A model generated the notes under the pieces. That model ran no database searches and was not told where the DNA came from. It worked only from the letters and a program-made list of their open reading frames with translations. Both the position numbers and the translations under genes were made by a program. Below, one piece after another: positions 1 through 7,313 of a DNA stretch of 43,611 nt. The DNA comes from an archaeon (GTDB taxonomy: Archaea > Thermoproteota > Nitrososphaeria > Nitrososphaerales > Gagatemarchaeaceae). Within the stretch, counting starts at the first letter, position 1. The number at the start of each line of letters is the position of its first letter. The stretch spans positions 45,984 through 89,594 of the forward strand of contig JAJZNC010000023.1 of assembly GCA_021848045.1 (NCBI GenBank). The letters are read 5' to 3'.

Positions 1-67
1 TGGAAGGTTTGTAGGATGGCCCGTATATTTTTGGGTTGGGGCCACGGGTTTTCCCGGGGGGCCGGCG

Positions 68-88
68 CCCCCCCCCCCCCCCCCCCCC
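68..88. repeat. Homopolymer of 21 C
   Basis: Twenty-one consecutive C residues follow GGCCGGCG. Runs this long are unstable in cells and hard for sequencers, so the length may not be exact. It could be a slipped-strand variable tract or an assembly artefact near a contig end. No gene can be shown to depend on it. Confidence 0.9.
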
Positions 89-332
89 GATTGCCCTCCT
101 GTAAGTTTCGGTGGACGCAAGCAATCGTTCAGCCTCTTGGAGTCTCGCGACATTCTGGGGCCCTGCCTTTGAGCCAGAGGATTCGCCCATCAAGCGTGTA
201 GGCGCAGGTGGTCTTGCTTCCGTCTTTCTATTCTGTCTCGCATGCGATGCCGATTATGACTTTGGCTCATTCCTTGGGACCATCCTCCTCGGCTTTGCTT
301 GTGCTCCAGCCGAGGCCGCCGTGATAGGTCAG

Positions 333-368
333 GGGGAGAACCGATGGCTGACAATCATCCAGAATGCG
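333..368 (+). pseudogene. Short coding remnant, copy A (G-E-N-R-WLTIIQNA)
   Basis: Twelve codons read GENRWLTIIQNA. A second segment at 34987-35022 (minus) reads GQNPWLTLIQNA. The two share 9 of 12 residues and about 27 of 36 bases, and differences within conserved codons fall mainly at third positions (ACA/ACT, ATC/ATT, GCG/GCC). That is what two diverged copies of a once-translated sequence look like. The parent family is not recognised; the end of a transposase or integrase is a guess. Confidence 0.35.
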
Positions 369-488
369 CCGAAGGAAGGTCCACCGAGGAATCGAGAACC
401 CGGCCATGAGGGATCCACGACCGGCGGCGGCGCGGGAGGTGCGGGTCTGCGGCCAACCAGGGTTGCCGAAGCAAACGCACCATGACGG

Positions 489-1010
489 ATGGTCTTGGAA
501 TTCAGAATCCCTATATCGTCGAAGCCCGTCCTGTCCTCCACGACAGAGACCGCGCCCGACCGGAAGAGCGGGAAGAAGATACTCGTCGACCTCGACTACC
601 TCGTGATGCTCCACGACTTCCTGCGGCTTAACCTGGACAAGATGAAGGAGATGATCGGAGGCTCACCGAGCGCGGCCCTCTACGCCTACAGCACGGACAA
701 CCTCATTGGCGCCCTCGGCGAGAGGGGGCGCGCGCCGGACGGCGTCGACGGCTTTTGCGAGCTGCTGAAGGGATGGGGTATGGGCTCCAGGGTCCAGCAG
801 GACGGTGCGACCGTGAAGCTGAAGCTCGAGCGCCCCTACGCGGACAGGGTGCACCCGCGTCTCTCACCCAGCGAATCTGGCTGCCCGCTCGGCGAGCTCG
901 CCCTGGGCGCGGTGCGGAAGACGCACCCACTGGCGCAGATGGTCTCGAACGGTCTCAGCGGGTCTGGGGCGAGCATAGAGATATCGAGGGGCACGGGCAG
1001 GAGAGAATGA
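489..1010 (+). CDS. Uncharacterised protein, 173 aa
   Basis: I do not recognise this protein. Codon use is typical of the window (G/C at nearly all third positions) from the first codons on, which supports translation. It is soluble-looking: an N-terminal tail of about 30 residues, a Leu-rich helical stretch (LDYLVMLHDFLRLNLDKMKE), and a C-terminal part with alternating beta-like segments. No clear TATA box precedes the ATG. Its TGA overlaps the ATG of the next gene as ATGA at 1007-1010, so the two are translationally coupled and probably work together. Another ATG at 482 lies in a different frame with poorer codons and was not chosen. Confidence 0.6.
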   Translation: MVLEFRIPISSKPVLSSTTETAPDRKSGKKILVDLDYLVMLHDFLRLNLDKMKEMIGGSPSAALYAYSTDNLIGALGERGRAPDGVDGFCELLKGWGMGSRVQQDGATVKLKLERPYADRVHPRLSPSESGCPLGELALGAVRKTHPLAQMVSNGLSGSGASIEISRGTGRRE

Positions 1011-1381
1011 ACCTCAGGTCGGGCTCCTCCCAGGCTCTCGCCGACGCGCTCTGCGCGGCAGACGAGGACATCATGTTCTGTGCAGTGGTGAGCAGCGGGG
1101 CAGAGATACTCGCCACATCGGCGAAGAAGGGCGCGGACACGTTCATCCCTGAGAGCAAGGTTCGCCTCTTCGTGAGGCGTTGGGACCTGGTAAGGAAGAT
1201 CGACGACACGGCCGACGAGTTCATGGGGCCGACGGAGAGCGTCGCGGTATTCAGAAGCAAGATGACGCTGGTCAGCGTGAACCTCTCGAACGGAGGCTGT
1301 GCCCTGACGGGCGCACGACCTAGCTTCGACCCCACCAGGGTCAAGGCTCTCGAGAGGGTCGCGCGGTCGTCCCTCGGCTAG
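1007..1381 (+). CDS. Small alpha/beta protein, possibly roadblock/DUF6659-like, 124 aa
   Basis: It starts inside the stop of the preceding gene (ATGA). The 124 residues have the rhythm of a profilin- or roadblock-like fold: an N-terminal helix, a hydrophobic strand (IMFCAVVSSGAEILAT), a charged middle helix, then two strands (SVAVFRSKMTLVSVNL) and a last helix. Small proteins of this look, such as DUF6659, occur in Nitrososphaeria, where roadblock domains often serve small GTPases. The family link is from memory of pattern only. No catalytic residues stand out. The ATGA overlap implies co-regulation with the upstream protein of unknown function. Confidence 0.6.
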   Translation: MNLRSGSSQALADALCAADEDIMFCAVVSSGAEILATSAKKGADTFIPESKVRLFVRRWDLVRKIDDTADEFMGPTESVAVFRSKMTLVSVNLSNGGCALTGARPSFDPTRVKALERVARSSLG

Positions 1382-1392
1382 CCCCGGACTTG

Positions 1393-1400
1393 CTTTAATC
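1393..1400 (+). promoter_or_regulatory. TATA box of the Nudix gene
   Basis: CTTTAATC lies 23-30 bases ahead of the ATG at 1423, which places transcription start at or very near the start codon. It is a good example of the leaderless promoters used throughout this window. Confidence 0.7.
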
Positions 1401-1422
1401 CCCGCAAGGCCTACGGCCTGCC

Positions 1423-2019
1423 ATGGTCGGACCCGCCCCCGAGGACGGGGAGAAGGTCATCTCGTCCCGGGTTGTAGCGCGAGGGAAGGTGGTCACCGTC
1501 CGGAGGGTGGCCGTGAGGATGCCATCCGGCAGGCGGAGCTCGAGGCTGCTCGTCGAGCACTCAGGCTCCGTGGCCATCGTCCCGCTCCTCGACGACGGGA
1601 GGCTCGTCCTCATCAGGCAGTTCAGGCTCGCGGCGGGCGGGACGATATGGGAGATCCCGGCGGGGCACATGGAGAGCGGCGAGGACCCGGTTGGATGCGC
1701 GAAGAGGGAGCTGGAGGAGGAGACGGGGTACCGCGCCGGAAAGGTCGAGCCCTTGTTCGAGGCCTACCTCTCCCCTGGGTCGAGCACAGAGCTGATGAGG
1801 TTCTTCCTGGCGACCGGGCTCGAGAGGCGGGACCAGATGCCGGAGGCCGACGAGATAATCGCCGTCCACGCCGTCGACGCCCTGGAGGTCGATAGGATGC
1901 TCGCTACGAACGAGATAAGGGACGCGAAGACGATCGCAGCCGTGGCCAGCCTCCAGGCCAGGGGGACGCTCCCCGTCAGGAGGGGGACCGCAACGAGACC
2001 ATCGACCCCGCGCTCGTAG
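1423..2019 (+). CDS. Nudix hydrolase, ADP-ribose pyrophosphatase-like
   Basis: This 198-residue protein carries a complete Nudix box at residues 81-103: GHMESGE, then REL, then EEETGY, fitting G-x5-E-x7-R-E-U-x-E-E-x-G-U. The preceding EIPAG and the later LSPGSSTE are typical of the ADP-ribose pyrophosphatase branch, which splits ADP-ribose into AMP and ribose 5-phosphate using Mg2+ held by the box glutamates. It is cytoplasmic with no signal or membrane segment. The last 15 or so residues (RRGTATRPSTPRS) are a basic disordered tail. It is convergent with the luciferase-like gene, 16 bases away. Substrate assignment rests on motif style. Confidence 0.88.
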   Translation: MVGPAPEDGEKVISSRVVARGKVVTVRRVAVRMPSGRRSSRLLVEHSGSVAIVPLLDDGRLVLIRQFRLAAGGTIWEIPAGHMESGEDPVGCAKRELEEETGYRAGKVEPLFEAYLSPGSSTELMRFFLATGLERRDQMPEADEIIAVHAVDALEVDRMLATNEIRDAKTIAAVASLQARGTLPVRRGTATRPSTPRS

Positions 2020-2035
2020 GCCGCCGGGCTCCTCG

Positions 2036-2893
2036 TCAGCCAGTCGGCGCTGCGAGCCCCGAAAGCCTCTCCAGGACCCCGACCTGGTAGGCTCTCCCTC
2101 CCGAGACGTAGGGGTAGACCACCGGGACGTCCACGCCGGCCCTTGAGAACGCCTCCAGGAGGTCTTCGAGCTCCCGCTGCGACGGATTGGCCCGTACGAA
2201 CTCCAGGATCGGGTCGGGGAGGTCGCGCGCCCCGGGCTCGAGCAGTGCGATGGGCCCGGCGAGCCCCGCCTCCTTGAACATCGCGTGATAGCCCGGGTAC
2301 CGGTCGTATGAGGAGACCTCCTCGACGAGCGCCCTCCTGGCGTCGGCGTCGCCTCGCTCTGAGAAGAAGACCTTGACGTAGCAAGCGACGGTGAAGCCCC
2401 GCGGCCTCTCGCCCGGCAGGATCCTCGAGACGTAGGAGGGCGGGCAGAAGTTCAGTATGGCGCCGTCCGCCCCCAGGACCGCCTCGCGCAGCATCGCCTC
2501 GCGCAGAGCGGCGAAGAAGACGGGCGGATGGCCTGTGCCGTAGGCGCGTCTGAAGTCCGCGGCCAGGTCGGCGACGGCTTTCACCGCAGATGGCCCGCGC
2601 GCGCTCCCCGCACCCAGCCCGAGCACGAACCTGCCTCCCGAGGACTCTGCAAGGGTGCGCGCGCGGACTGCGAGACGGGCTGCGTCCTGCTCCCCGGCCC
2701 TGATGACCCCCGTCCCGAAGCGGGCTCTGCGGGTGGCCCCCAGCGCCACGGCGCAGAGGTCGAGCGCGTCGAAAGAACCCCCGACGTCCGGGAACCAGAC
2801 CTCATCGACGCCCGCCCGGTCTAGCAGTGCCGCCGCCTCAGGGATGAGCGACGGATGGAAGACGGTGGACCGGAGCGCGAACCCGAGCCTCAT
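2036..2893 (-). CDS. Luciferase-like, probably F420-dependent oxidoreductase
   Basis: About 285 residues form the TIM-barrel fold of the bacterial luciferase-like superfamily. The start MRLGFALRST is followed by GVDEVWFPD, a stretch with RARFGTGVI, and a GGRFVLGLGAGS loop, all landmarks of archaeal F420-dependent members (Mer, alcohol dehydrogenases and relatives). These transfer hydride between F420 and a substrate; the substrate here cannot be read from sequence. I chose the ATG at 2893 rather than one 45 bases upstream because a TATA box (2919-2925) sits the right distance away and homology begins there. FMN use instead of F420 is possible. Confidence 0.82.
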   Translation of the reverse strand: MRLGFALRSTVFHPSLIPEAAALLDRAGVDEVWFPDVGGSFDALDLCAVALGATRRARFGTGVIRAGEQDAARLAVRARTLAESSGGRFVLGLGAGSARGPSAVKAVADLAADFRRAYGTGHPPVFFAALREAMLREAVLGADGAILNFCPPSYVSRILPGERPRGFTVACYVKVFFSERGDADARRALVEEVSSYDRYPGYHAMFKEAGLAGPIALLEPGARDLPDPILEFVRANPSQRELEDLLEAFSRAGVDVPVVYPYVSGGRAYQVGVLERLSGLAAPTG

Positions 2894-2918
2894 CCGCAGC
2901 GGAGGCCCAGGACCGCAC

Positions 2919-2925
2919 GTATAAC
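2919..2925 (-). promoter_or_regulatory. TATA box of the luciferase-like gene
   Basis: On the minus strand GTTATACG lies 26-32 bases ahead of the ATG at 2893. It decides between two in-frame ATGs, because the upstream one would fall too close to this box. Confidence 0.6.
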
Positions 2926-2982
2926 CGCTGCTGGCCACCGGCCGAAAGACAATTTAGCCTTCCGATCTCCTCCCAAGCCGAC

Positions 2983-3303
2983 TTGGCCGAGACGCCGAGG
3001 ACCACCTCAATAAGGTACAGCAGGCTAGACGACCTCGTCAAGTTCGTCAGCATGTCCCCCGCCCCGTTCCTCAACCACATGCAGCGCGGGGCAAAGCACC
3101 TCTACTTCTTCGTACTCCCGTTCTCCGGGGGGCTGATTCTCCCCTACTACTCGTCGGAGAGCAAGATCGAGGGCGAGTACGTGACGCTCAACCGGATGAC
3201 AGGGCGCTCGTCGTCCTCGTCCAAGCCCTCCTTCGACGCGCAGTCGCTCGACATCCCGATCCTCGAGGTGGCCTCGACAGACCTCGTCGGGGCCATGGAT
3301 TGA
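2983..3303 (+). CDS. Uncharacterised small protein, 106 aa
   Basis: I do not recognise this family. The start is a TTG, with a TATA-like AATTTAGC at 2950-2957 at leaderless distance. The protein has a helical N-terminus (RLDDLVKFVSMSPAPFLNHM), a hydrophobic strand pair (LYFFVLPFSGGLILPYY) and a Ser-rich linker near residue 76 (SSSSSKPS). It has no secretion signal and no Cys. The hydrophobic stretch is too broken to be a sure membrane helix. Codon use matches the window. It is divergent from the luciferase-like gene and convergent with the next membrane protein. Confidence 0.6.
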   Translation: MAETPRTTSIRYSRLDDLVKFVSMSPAPFLNHMQRGAKHLYFFVLPFSGGLILPYYSSESKIEGEYVTLNRMTGRSSSSSKPSFDAQSLDIPILEVASTDLVGAMD

Positions 3304-3316
3304 GCGGCGGGCGTCC

Positions 3317-3700
3317 CTAGCCGTTCGTGGCCTTGAAGTACTCGACCACGTGCCTGCGCGTGAAGTAGTACAGGAGGATCGCCCCCCAGACGATCCCGAC
3401 TATGCTGAGTATGTCGAGGACCGCCCCCACCAGCATGAGGATCCTCGCCCAGTTGCGCCCCGAGAGCAGCGCGAGTGCGAAGACAAGAGACAGGGCCCCG
3501 AGGATGAGGAGGGCGCTCCCGAAGATACCGAACGCGAGGCCCACGCCTATCTCTATCAGCGAGCCGAGTATCTGGAGGGCTGCGAGGAGGGTAACGCCGA
3601 GGGGCCGCTCCGGACGGCCTGGAGAGGGCGCACGCTGCGCCGCAGCGGGGGCGGAAGCGAGGCCGCGCGCCTTCGGCGCCCCGCGAGAGGCTGACCCCAA
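3317..3700 (-). CDS. Small integral membrane protein, 127 aa
   Basis: After a 35-residue Ala/Arg/Pro-rich cytoplasmic tail come three or four hydrophobic helices (GVTLLAALQILGSLIEIGVG, then ILGALSLVFALALLSG, then ILMLVGAVLDILSIVGIVWG) and a basic C-terminus, TRRHVVEYFKATNG. Small archaeal membrane proteins ending in 'YLxRPHVKxYF' look like this; their function is unknown. Start is TTG, set by a TATA box at 3727-3734. It converges on the preceding gene with 13 bases between stops. Confidence 0.7.
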   Translation of the reverse strand: MGSASRGAPKARGLASAPAAAQRAPSPGRPERPLGVTLLAALQILGSLIEIGVGLAFGIFGSALLILGALSLVFALALLSGRNWARILMLVGAVLDILSIVGIVWGAILLYYFTRRHVVEYFKATNG

Positions 3701-3726
3701 CCCGCCTTCAGGAGGACCGCCCCGGC

Positions 3727-3734
3727 AGATAACC
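3727..3734 (-). promoter_or_regulatory. TATA box of the small membrane protein gene
   Basis: Minus-strand GGTTATCT lies 27-34 bases ahead of the TTG start at 3700, supporting a leaderless TTG start. Confidence 0.55.
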
Positions 3735-3780
3735 GCATCGGCTCGCCCCGCGCTGGTCCTCTTAAATCGAGCGCCCCCGA

Positions 3781-4386
3781 ATGGAGGCCGTGCCAGGCGT
3801 CAAGGTGGGTTACGGCAGGACGTTCCTTGCGCTCGCGGGGTTCATGGTCGCCTTCTTCGGGGCGCGGGCGTTCGCGACCGCCTACCCGGACACCGTGGTC
3901 GTCAACCAGGGGATACACTTCCACCACTTCTGGTACGGCCTGGGCATGGTCGTGGTCGCGGGGTGGCTCGGGATTGCGTCCTTCCACCCCTCGCTGAACA
4001 GGCTCTACGCCACGGTCTTCGGGCTGGGCGGTGGGCTCGTCGGCGACGAGGTGGGGCTCCTGCTCACCCTCGGGGACTACCACTCCGAGCTGACCTACGT
4101 CTTCTTCGTCGGCCTCGTCTGCGTCGTCGTTGCCCTCGTCCTCGTCTTTAGGTTCGGCGGGGAGCTGAAGGCGGACCTCGAGGGCGTCGGGCGCGGGGAG
4201 GGGGTCGCCCACCTGGGCATTGTAGTGGGCGGCCTCTCCGCGCTCCCGTTCTCGGTAGGGGCCTACCCCTACGGCGTGACCCTGGCGGCGGCGGCAGGGA
4301 TGGCGATCGTGGCTGTCGGCCTCCAGGTGCACCGCAGGTCGAGCCCGGCGGCCGTTCTCGATGATGAGAATCACCCCGCGTCCTAA
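3781..4386 (+). CDS. Multi-pass membrane protein with an IHFHHFWYG motif
   Basis: The 201-residue protein has about five or six membrane helices. Between the first two sits GIHFHHFWYGLG, a His-rich motif common to a family of archaeal and bacterial membrane proteins of unknown role that could bind metal. A short acidic loop (ELKADLEGVGRGEG) separates the N- and C-terminal helix groups. Upstream CTTAAATC (3761-3768) is only 13-20 bases from the ATG at 3781, so the in-frame GTG at 3790 (MPGVKVGYGRTFL) may be the true start. It runs towards the MFS gene, 33 bases on. Confidence 0.7.
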   Translation: MEAVPGVKVGYGRTFLALAGFMVAFFGARAFATAYPDTVVVNQGIHFHHFWYGLGMVVVAGWLGIASFHPSLNRLYATVFGLGGGLVGDEVGLLLTLGDYHSELTYVFFVGLVCVVVALVLVFRFGGELKADLEGVGRGEGVAHLGIVVGGLSALPFSVGAYPYGVTLAAAAGMAIVAVGLQVHRRSSPAAVLDDENHPAS

Positions 4387-4419
4387 ATACGCCCCGCGCT
4401 CCGCCCCCCTCGACCTGCC

Positions 4420-6111
4420 GTGGTCCAGTACAAGTGGATAGTCCTCTCCAACACCACGATGGGCGTCCTGATGTCGTCGATTGACAGCACGATCGTGCTG
4501 ATCTCGATGCCCGCGATCTTCAGGGGCATCGACCTCGACCCCATGACCTCGTTCCAGTACCTCATATGGATCCTCTTCGGTTACATGATAGTCACGGCCA
4601 CCCTCCTCGTCACATTCGGCCGCATCTCCGACATGTACGGCAGGGTCAGGCTCTACAACCTCGGGTTCGCGATATTCGCCGCGGGGTCGGTGCTGGTCTA
4701 CCTGACTCCGAGCACCGGCGACCTGGGGGCGGTCGAGATAATCTCGTTCAGGATGGTGCAGGCAGTGGGGGCCGCGTTCCTCTTCGCCAACAGCTCGGCG
4801 CTGATCACCGACGCCTTCCCAGAGAAGGAGCTCGGGAGGGCGCTCGGCATCAACCAGATCGCGAGCCTGGCAGGCTCGTTCATCGGGCTGGTCGTCGGCG
4901 GGACCCTCGCGACGATATTCTGGAGGGACGTCTTCCTGGTCAGCGTCCCCGTGGGCGTCGTCGGGGCGGTCTGGTCCTACTGGAAGCTTAAGGAGGTGGG
5001 CGTCATCACCAGGGGACAGAGGCTGGACATCTGGGGCAACGTGACGTTCGCCGCGGGGCTGACCGTGATCCTGGTGGCCCTCACCTACGGCCTCCTCCCG
5101 TTCGGGGGGTCGTCGATGGGGTGGGGCGACCCGTACGTGGTGGGCGGGATAGCGGCGGGAGCGGCCCTCCTCGTCGCCTTCCCTTTCATAGAGCGGAGGG
5201 TCAGGTACCCCATGTTCAGGCTCAGCCTCTTCAGGATCAGGACGTTCTCAACGGGCGCGTTCGCGGGGCTGCTCGCCTCCTCGGCAAGAGGAGGGGTCAT
5301 GATAATGCTGAGCATCCTCCTCCAGGGAATCTGGCTCCCCCTGCACGGGGTGAGCTTCTCCGACACCCCGTTCTGGGCTGGCATCTACCTCCTCCCGCTC
5401 TCGGCCGGGTTCATCACGATGGGACCCGTCAGCGGCTGGCTCTCTGACAGGTACGGGGCGAGGGGGCTGGCCACCCTGGGGATGCTCATCACAGCGGGCA
5501 CGTTCATCATGCTGGCCCAGCTCCCCTACGACTTCTACTATCCCGAGTTCGCCGTCCTGATCTACGCCCAGGGACTGGGGATGGGGATGTTCGCATCCCC
5601 CAACACTGCCTCGATCATGGACTCGGTGCCGAGGGAGCACAGGGGCGTCGCCGCTGGGATGAGGAGCACCCTGCAGAACACCGGGATGATGGCCAGCATA
5701 TCCATGTTCTTCGCGGTGATGGTGGTCGCGCTCTCCGCCGGCCTCCCCCAGGCGATGTCGTCGTCCCTGGCCCAGGCGGGCGCCCCTCCGCAGGTGGCCG
5801 AGTACTTCGCCTCCATCTCGCCCACGCAGTCGATGTTCTCGGCATTCCTCGGGTACAACCCCGTATCCGGGATGCTGGCATCGCTACCCGCAAGCATCTC
5901 GTCGTCGATGAGCCCGCAGACGGTCGCCACGCTGACCGGGCTGACATGGTTCCCCACGACCATCGCCGAGGCCTTCATGTCGTCTCTCAGGGACGCATTC
6001 TACGTCAGCGCCGGCCTCTCGGTCGTGGCAGCCCTCGCATCTTCGCTCCGCGGGAAGGAGCTCTCGAGGACGGGGGAGCCGCGGGCCGGGCGCTCAGAGC
6101 CCAACTCCTAG
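4420..6111 (+). CDS. MFS drug/metabolite exporter, 14-helix (DHA2) type
   Basis: The protein has 563 residues with about 14 membrane helices, the size and layout of the EmrB/QacA (DHA2) branch of the major facilitator superfamily. The first helix carries the family pattern ([15 protein letters not shown]), the loop between helices 2 and 3 has [10 protein letters not shown] (motif A), and helix 5 has a Gly-rich motif C region ([13 protein letters not shown]). Such proteins export drugs or metabolites in exchange for protons. Start is GTG, with TATA-like CTAAATAC at 4383-4390. No regulator or partner is adjacent, so the substrate is open. Confidence 0.88.
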   Translation: MVQYKWIVLSNTTMGVLMSSIDSTIVLISMPAIFRGIDLDPMTSFQYLIWILFGYMIVTATLLVTFGRISDMYGRVRLYNLGFAIFAAGSVLVYLTPSTGDLGAVEIISFRMVQAVGAAFLFANSSALITDAFPEKELGRALGINQIASLAGSFIGLVVGGTLATIFWRDVFLVSVPVGVVGAVWSYWKLKEVGVITRGQRLDIWGNVTFAAGLTVILVALTYGLLPFGGSSMGWGDPYVVGGIAAGAALLVAFPFIERRVRYPMFRLSLFRIRTFSTGAFAGLLASSARGGVMIMLSILLQGIWLPLHGVSFSDTPFWAGIYLLPLSAGFITMGPVSGWLSDRYGARGLATLGMLITAGTFIMLAQLPYDFYYPEFAVLIYAQGLGMGMFASPNTASIMDSVPREHRGVAAGMRSTLQNTGMMASISMFFAVMVVALSAGLPQAMSSSLAQAGAPPQVAEYFASISPTQSMFSAFLGYNPVSGMLASLPASISSSMSPQTVATLTGLTWFPTTIAEAFMSSLRDAFYVSAGLSVVAALASSLRGKELSRTGEPRAGRSEPNS

Positions 6112-6120
6112 AGGGACGCC

Positions 6121-6385
6121 TCACCTGGCCTCCACCACGAAGAGGGAGACCGCCAACGCAGGGTAGGATGTCCCGCCCTCTGCGAGGGTAGGCGGCCAGG
6201 GGAGGTCCACGTGGGTGGCCTCCTTCAGCGGCCTCCTCTTCGTCTCCCTCCGCCTCGGTAGGCTCGGCGTGCCTGCTCAGCTCGGCATAGGGAGCGGCGG
6301 CCGCGGGCCCAGAGCCGGGGTCGCTCGTCGAACAGGAGCTGGTCGAGACCAGCCCAGGGTAGCGGCGTGGACCAGTCGTCGACAT
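6121..6385 (-). pseudogene. Broken or frame-shifted small gene
   Basis: The last 40 or so codons before the TGA at 6121 have excellent codon use and read ETKRRPLKEATHVDLPWPP, continuing to SLFVVEAR. That frame is closed by a TGA at 6277-6279 with no start codon in between. Upstream, another frame from about 6385 reads VDDWSTPLPWAGLDQLLFDE with equally good codons. The G of an ATG at 6385 is the first base of that frame. Joining the two needs one frame change, giving a protein of about 90 residues of unknown family. A TATA box at 6413-6420 sits at leaderless distance from 6385. It is either a decaying gene or the site of assembly indels. Confidence 0.4.
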
Positions 6386-6388
6386 CTC

Positions 6389-6408
6389 TGATTCAGACCA
6401 GTGAATCA
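6389..6408. promoter_or_regulatory. 20-bp dyad between TATA box and start of the broken gene
   Basis: TGATTCAGACCAGTGAATCA is a perfect inverted repeat with 7-bp arms and a 6-bp spacer. It lies just downstream of minus-strand TATAATCG (6413-6420) and ahead of the ATG at 6385. That is where a dimeric repressor would block polymerase. The regulator is unknown. Confidence 0.5.
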
Positions 6409-6584
6409 CAATCGATTATAGCTCGGCCCGCCGGTTCTTGCTCACCAAATTCCTTCGTCATGCAAGGGAAGATGGTCGGCGGAAGGCGGGCGGGCTGAAC
6501 GCCCCCCGTCGTCCGCCCCTCCGAAGAAATCGCAACCCCCGCGGGCCGGGCGGGACCGGCCAGCCGGCCGCCCCTCGCGGGGAG

Positions 6585-7253
6585 TCAGATCGAGATGTAG
6601 CGCTCTCCCGACAGGAGGCTCTTGGCGGCGATGAAGAGGCTCATGTAGTAGGAGTCCATCTTGGGGACGAAGCTCCTCCTGCTGAGGCGCACGGTCGCTT
6701 CCTTCCAGCCCCGCCGCGCCTCGTCCCACTCCGCCCCGCGGGCGGCTATGCTCTTCGTGCCCCCGGAGAAGAGCTTCAGCCCGTCCTCGATCCTGACCTC
6801 GATCAGGGCGCGCACCTCCTCCTGGTAAAGCCTGTACCCGGTCAGGGGGCGGTCGCTCCTCAGGAGGAAGACCTGCGCCACCTCCCGCTTGGAGACCCCG
6901 TCGTAGTGGGCCACGTCTACGCGGCTCCCGATCGGGACGAGCTCCTCGAGGTCCGGCCTCACCCCGATCTCCTCCTCGATCTCCCGCGAGACCTCCCTGA
7001 GGCGCTCCCCCGCCGAGTAGTGCCCTCCGACGGTGCTGTCGAGGAGGCCCGGGAAGGACGGCTTGGCCTCGCTCCTAAGCTGGAAGAGCAGGGAGCCGCC
7101 GTGCCTGCGGGTCACGATCCAGCAGTGGAAGTTGTAGTGCCAGAGGCCCTTCTTGTGAGCCTCCAGCCTCGTCGAGACCCCCACCTTCTTGCCGCTGTCG
7201 TCGTAGACGTCGACGGGCTCGTCCTCGGTCGACGCGCCCTCTCTGCCGATCAA
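6585..7253 (-). CDS. Nudix hydrolase, isopentenyl-diphosphate-isomerase/YfcD-like
   Basis: The 222-residue protein opens with DVYDDSGKKVGVSTRLEAHK and LWHYNFHCWIV, the N-terminal signature of the IDI/YfcD-type Nudix branch. The Nudix box is at residues 77-99: GGHYSAGE, then REIEEEIGV. Members isomerise isopentenyl diphosphate or hydrolyse diphosphates; sequence alone cannot separate these. The C-terminal 70 residues are helical. The TTG start lies 43 bases after the P450 stop with no TATA box between, so it is probably co-transcribed with the P450. A hairpin at 7294-7313 sits in the junction. Confidence 0.8.
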   Translation of the reverse strand: MIGREGASTEDEPVDVYDDSGKKVGVSTRLEAHKKGLWHYNFHCWIVTRRHGGSLLFQLRSEAKPSFPGLLDSTVGGHYSAGERLREVSREIEEEIGVRPDLEELVPIGSRVDVAHYDGVSKREVAQVFLLRSDRPLTGYRLYQEEVRALIEVRIEDGLKLFSGGTKSIAARGAEWDEARRGWKEATVRLSRRSFVPKMDSYYMSLFIAAKSLLSGERYISI

Positions 7254-7293
7254 CCCGGAACCCCCTTCCCGGGGCGCCAGGAGCGGATCAGGT

Positions 7294-7313
7294 GGCTCAC
7301 CTTCGGGTGAGCC
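7294..7313. terminator. Perfect 8-bp hairpin at the P450 stop codon
   Basis: GGCTCACCTTCGGGTGAGCC has 8-bp arms and a 4-base loop. On the plus strand it makes the very stable C(UUCG)G tetraloop; on the coding (minus) strand the loop is CGAA. It covers the P450 stop codon (7297-7299). It could stabilise a 3' end or lower expression of the downstream Nudix gene. No T tract follows on the minus strand, so full termination is doubtful. Confidence 0.5.

Larger units (their letters stand above)
1..488. other. Region without a confident gene
   Basis: Nothing here reads as an intact gene. The stretch holds a 21-base C run near its start and then sequence less GC-rich and less codon-like than the rest of the window. 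One short in-frame segment (333-368) resembles a segment near 35 kb. Open frames exist on both strands, but their third-position composition does not match the strong G/C bias of the real genes. It looks like degraded mobile or coding DNA, possibly next to a contig joint. Confidence 0.5.

Noticed and set aside
6438-7310. A long plus-strand open frame opposite the second Nudix gene.
   Set aside because: It is antisense to a clear Nudix protein and its translation is Pro/Arg/Glu-rich, as typical of shadows in high-GC DNA.
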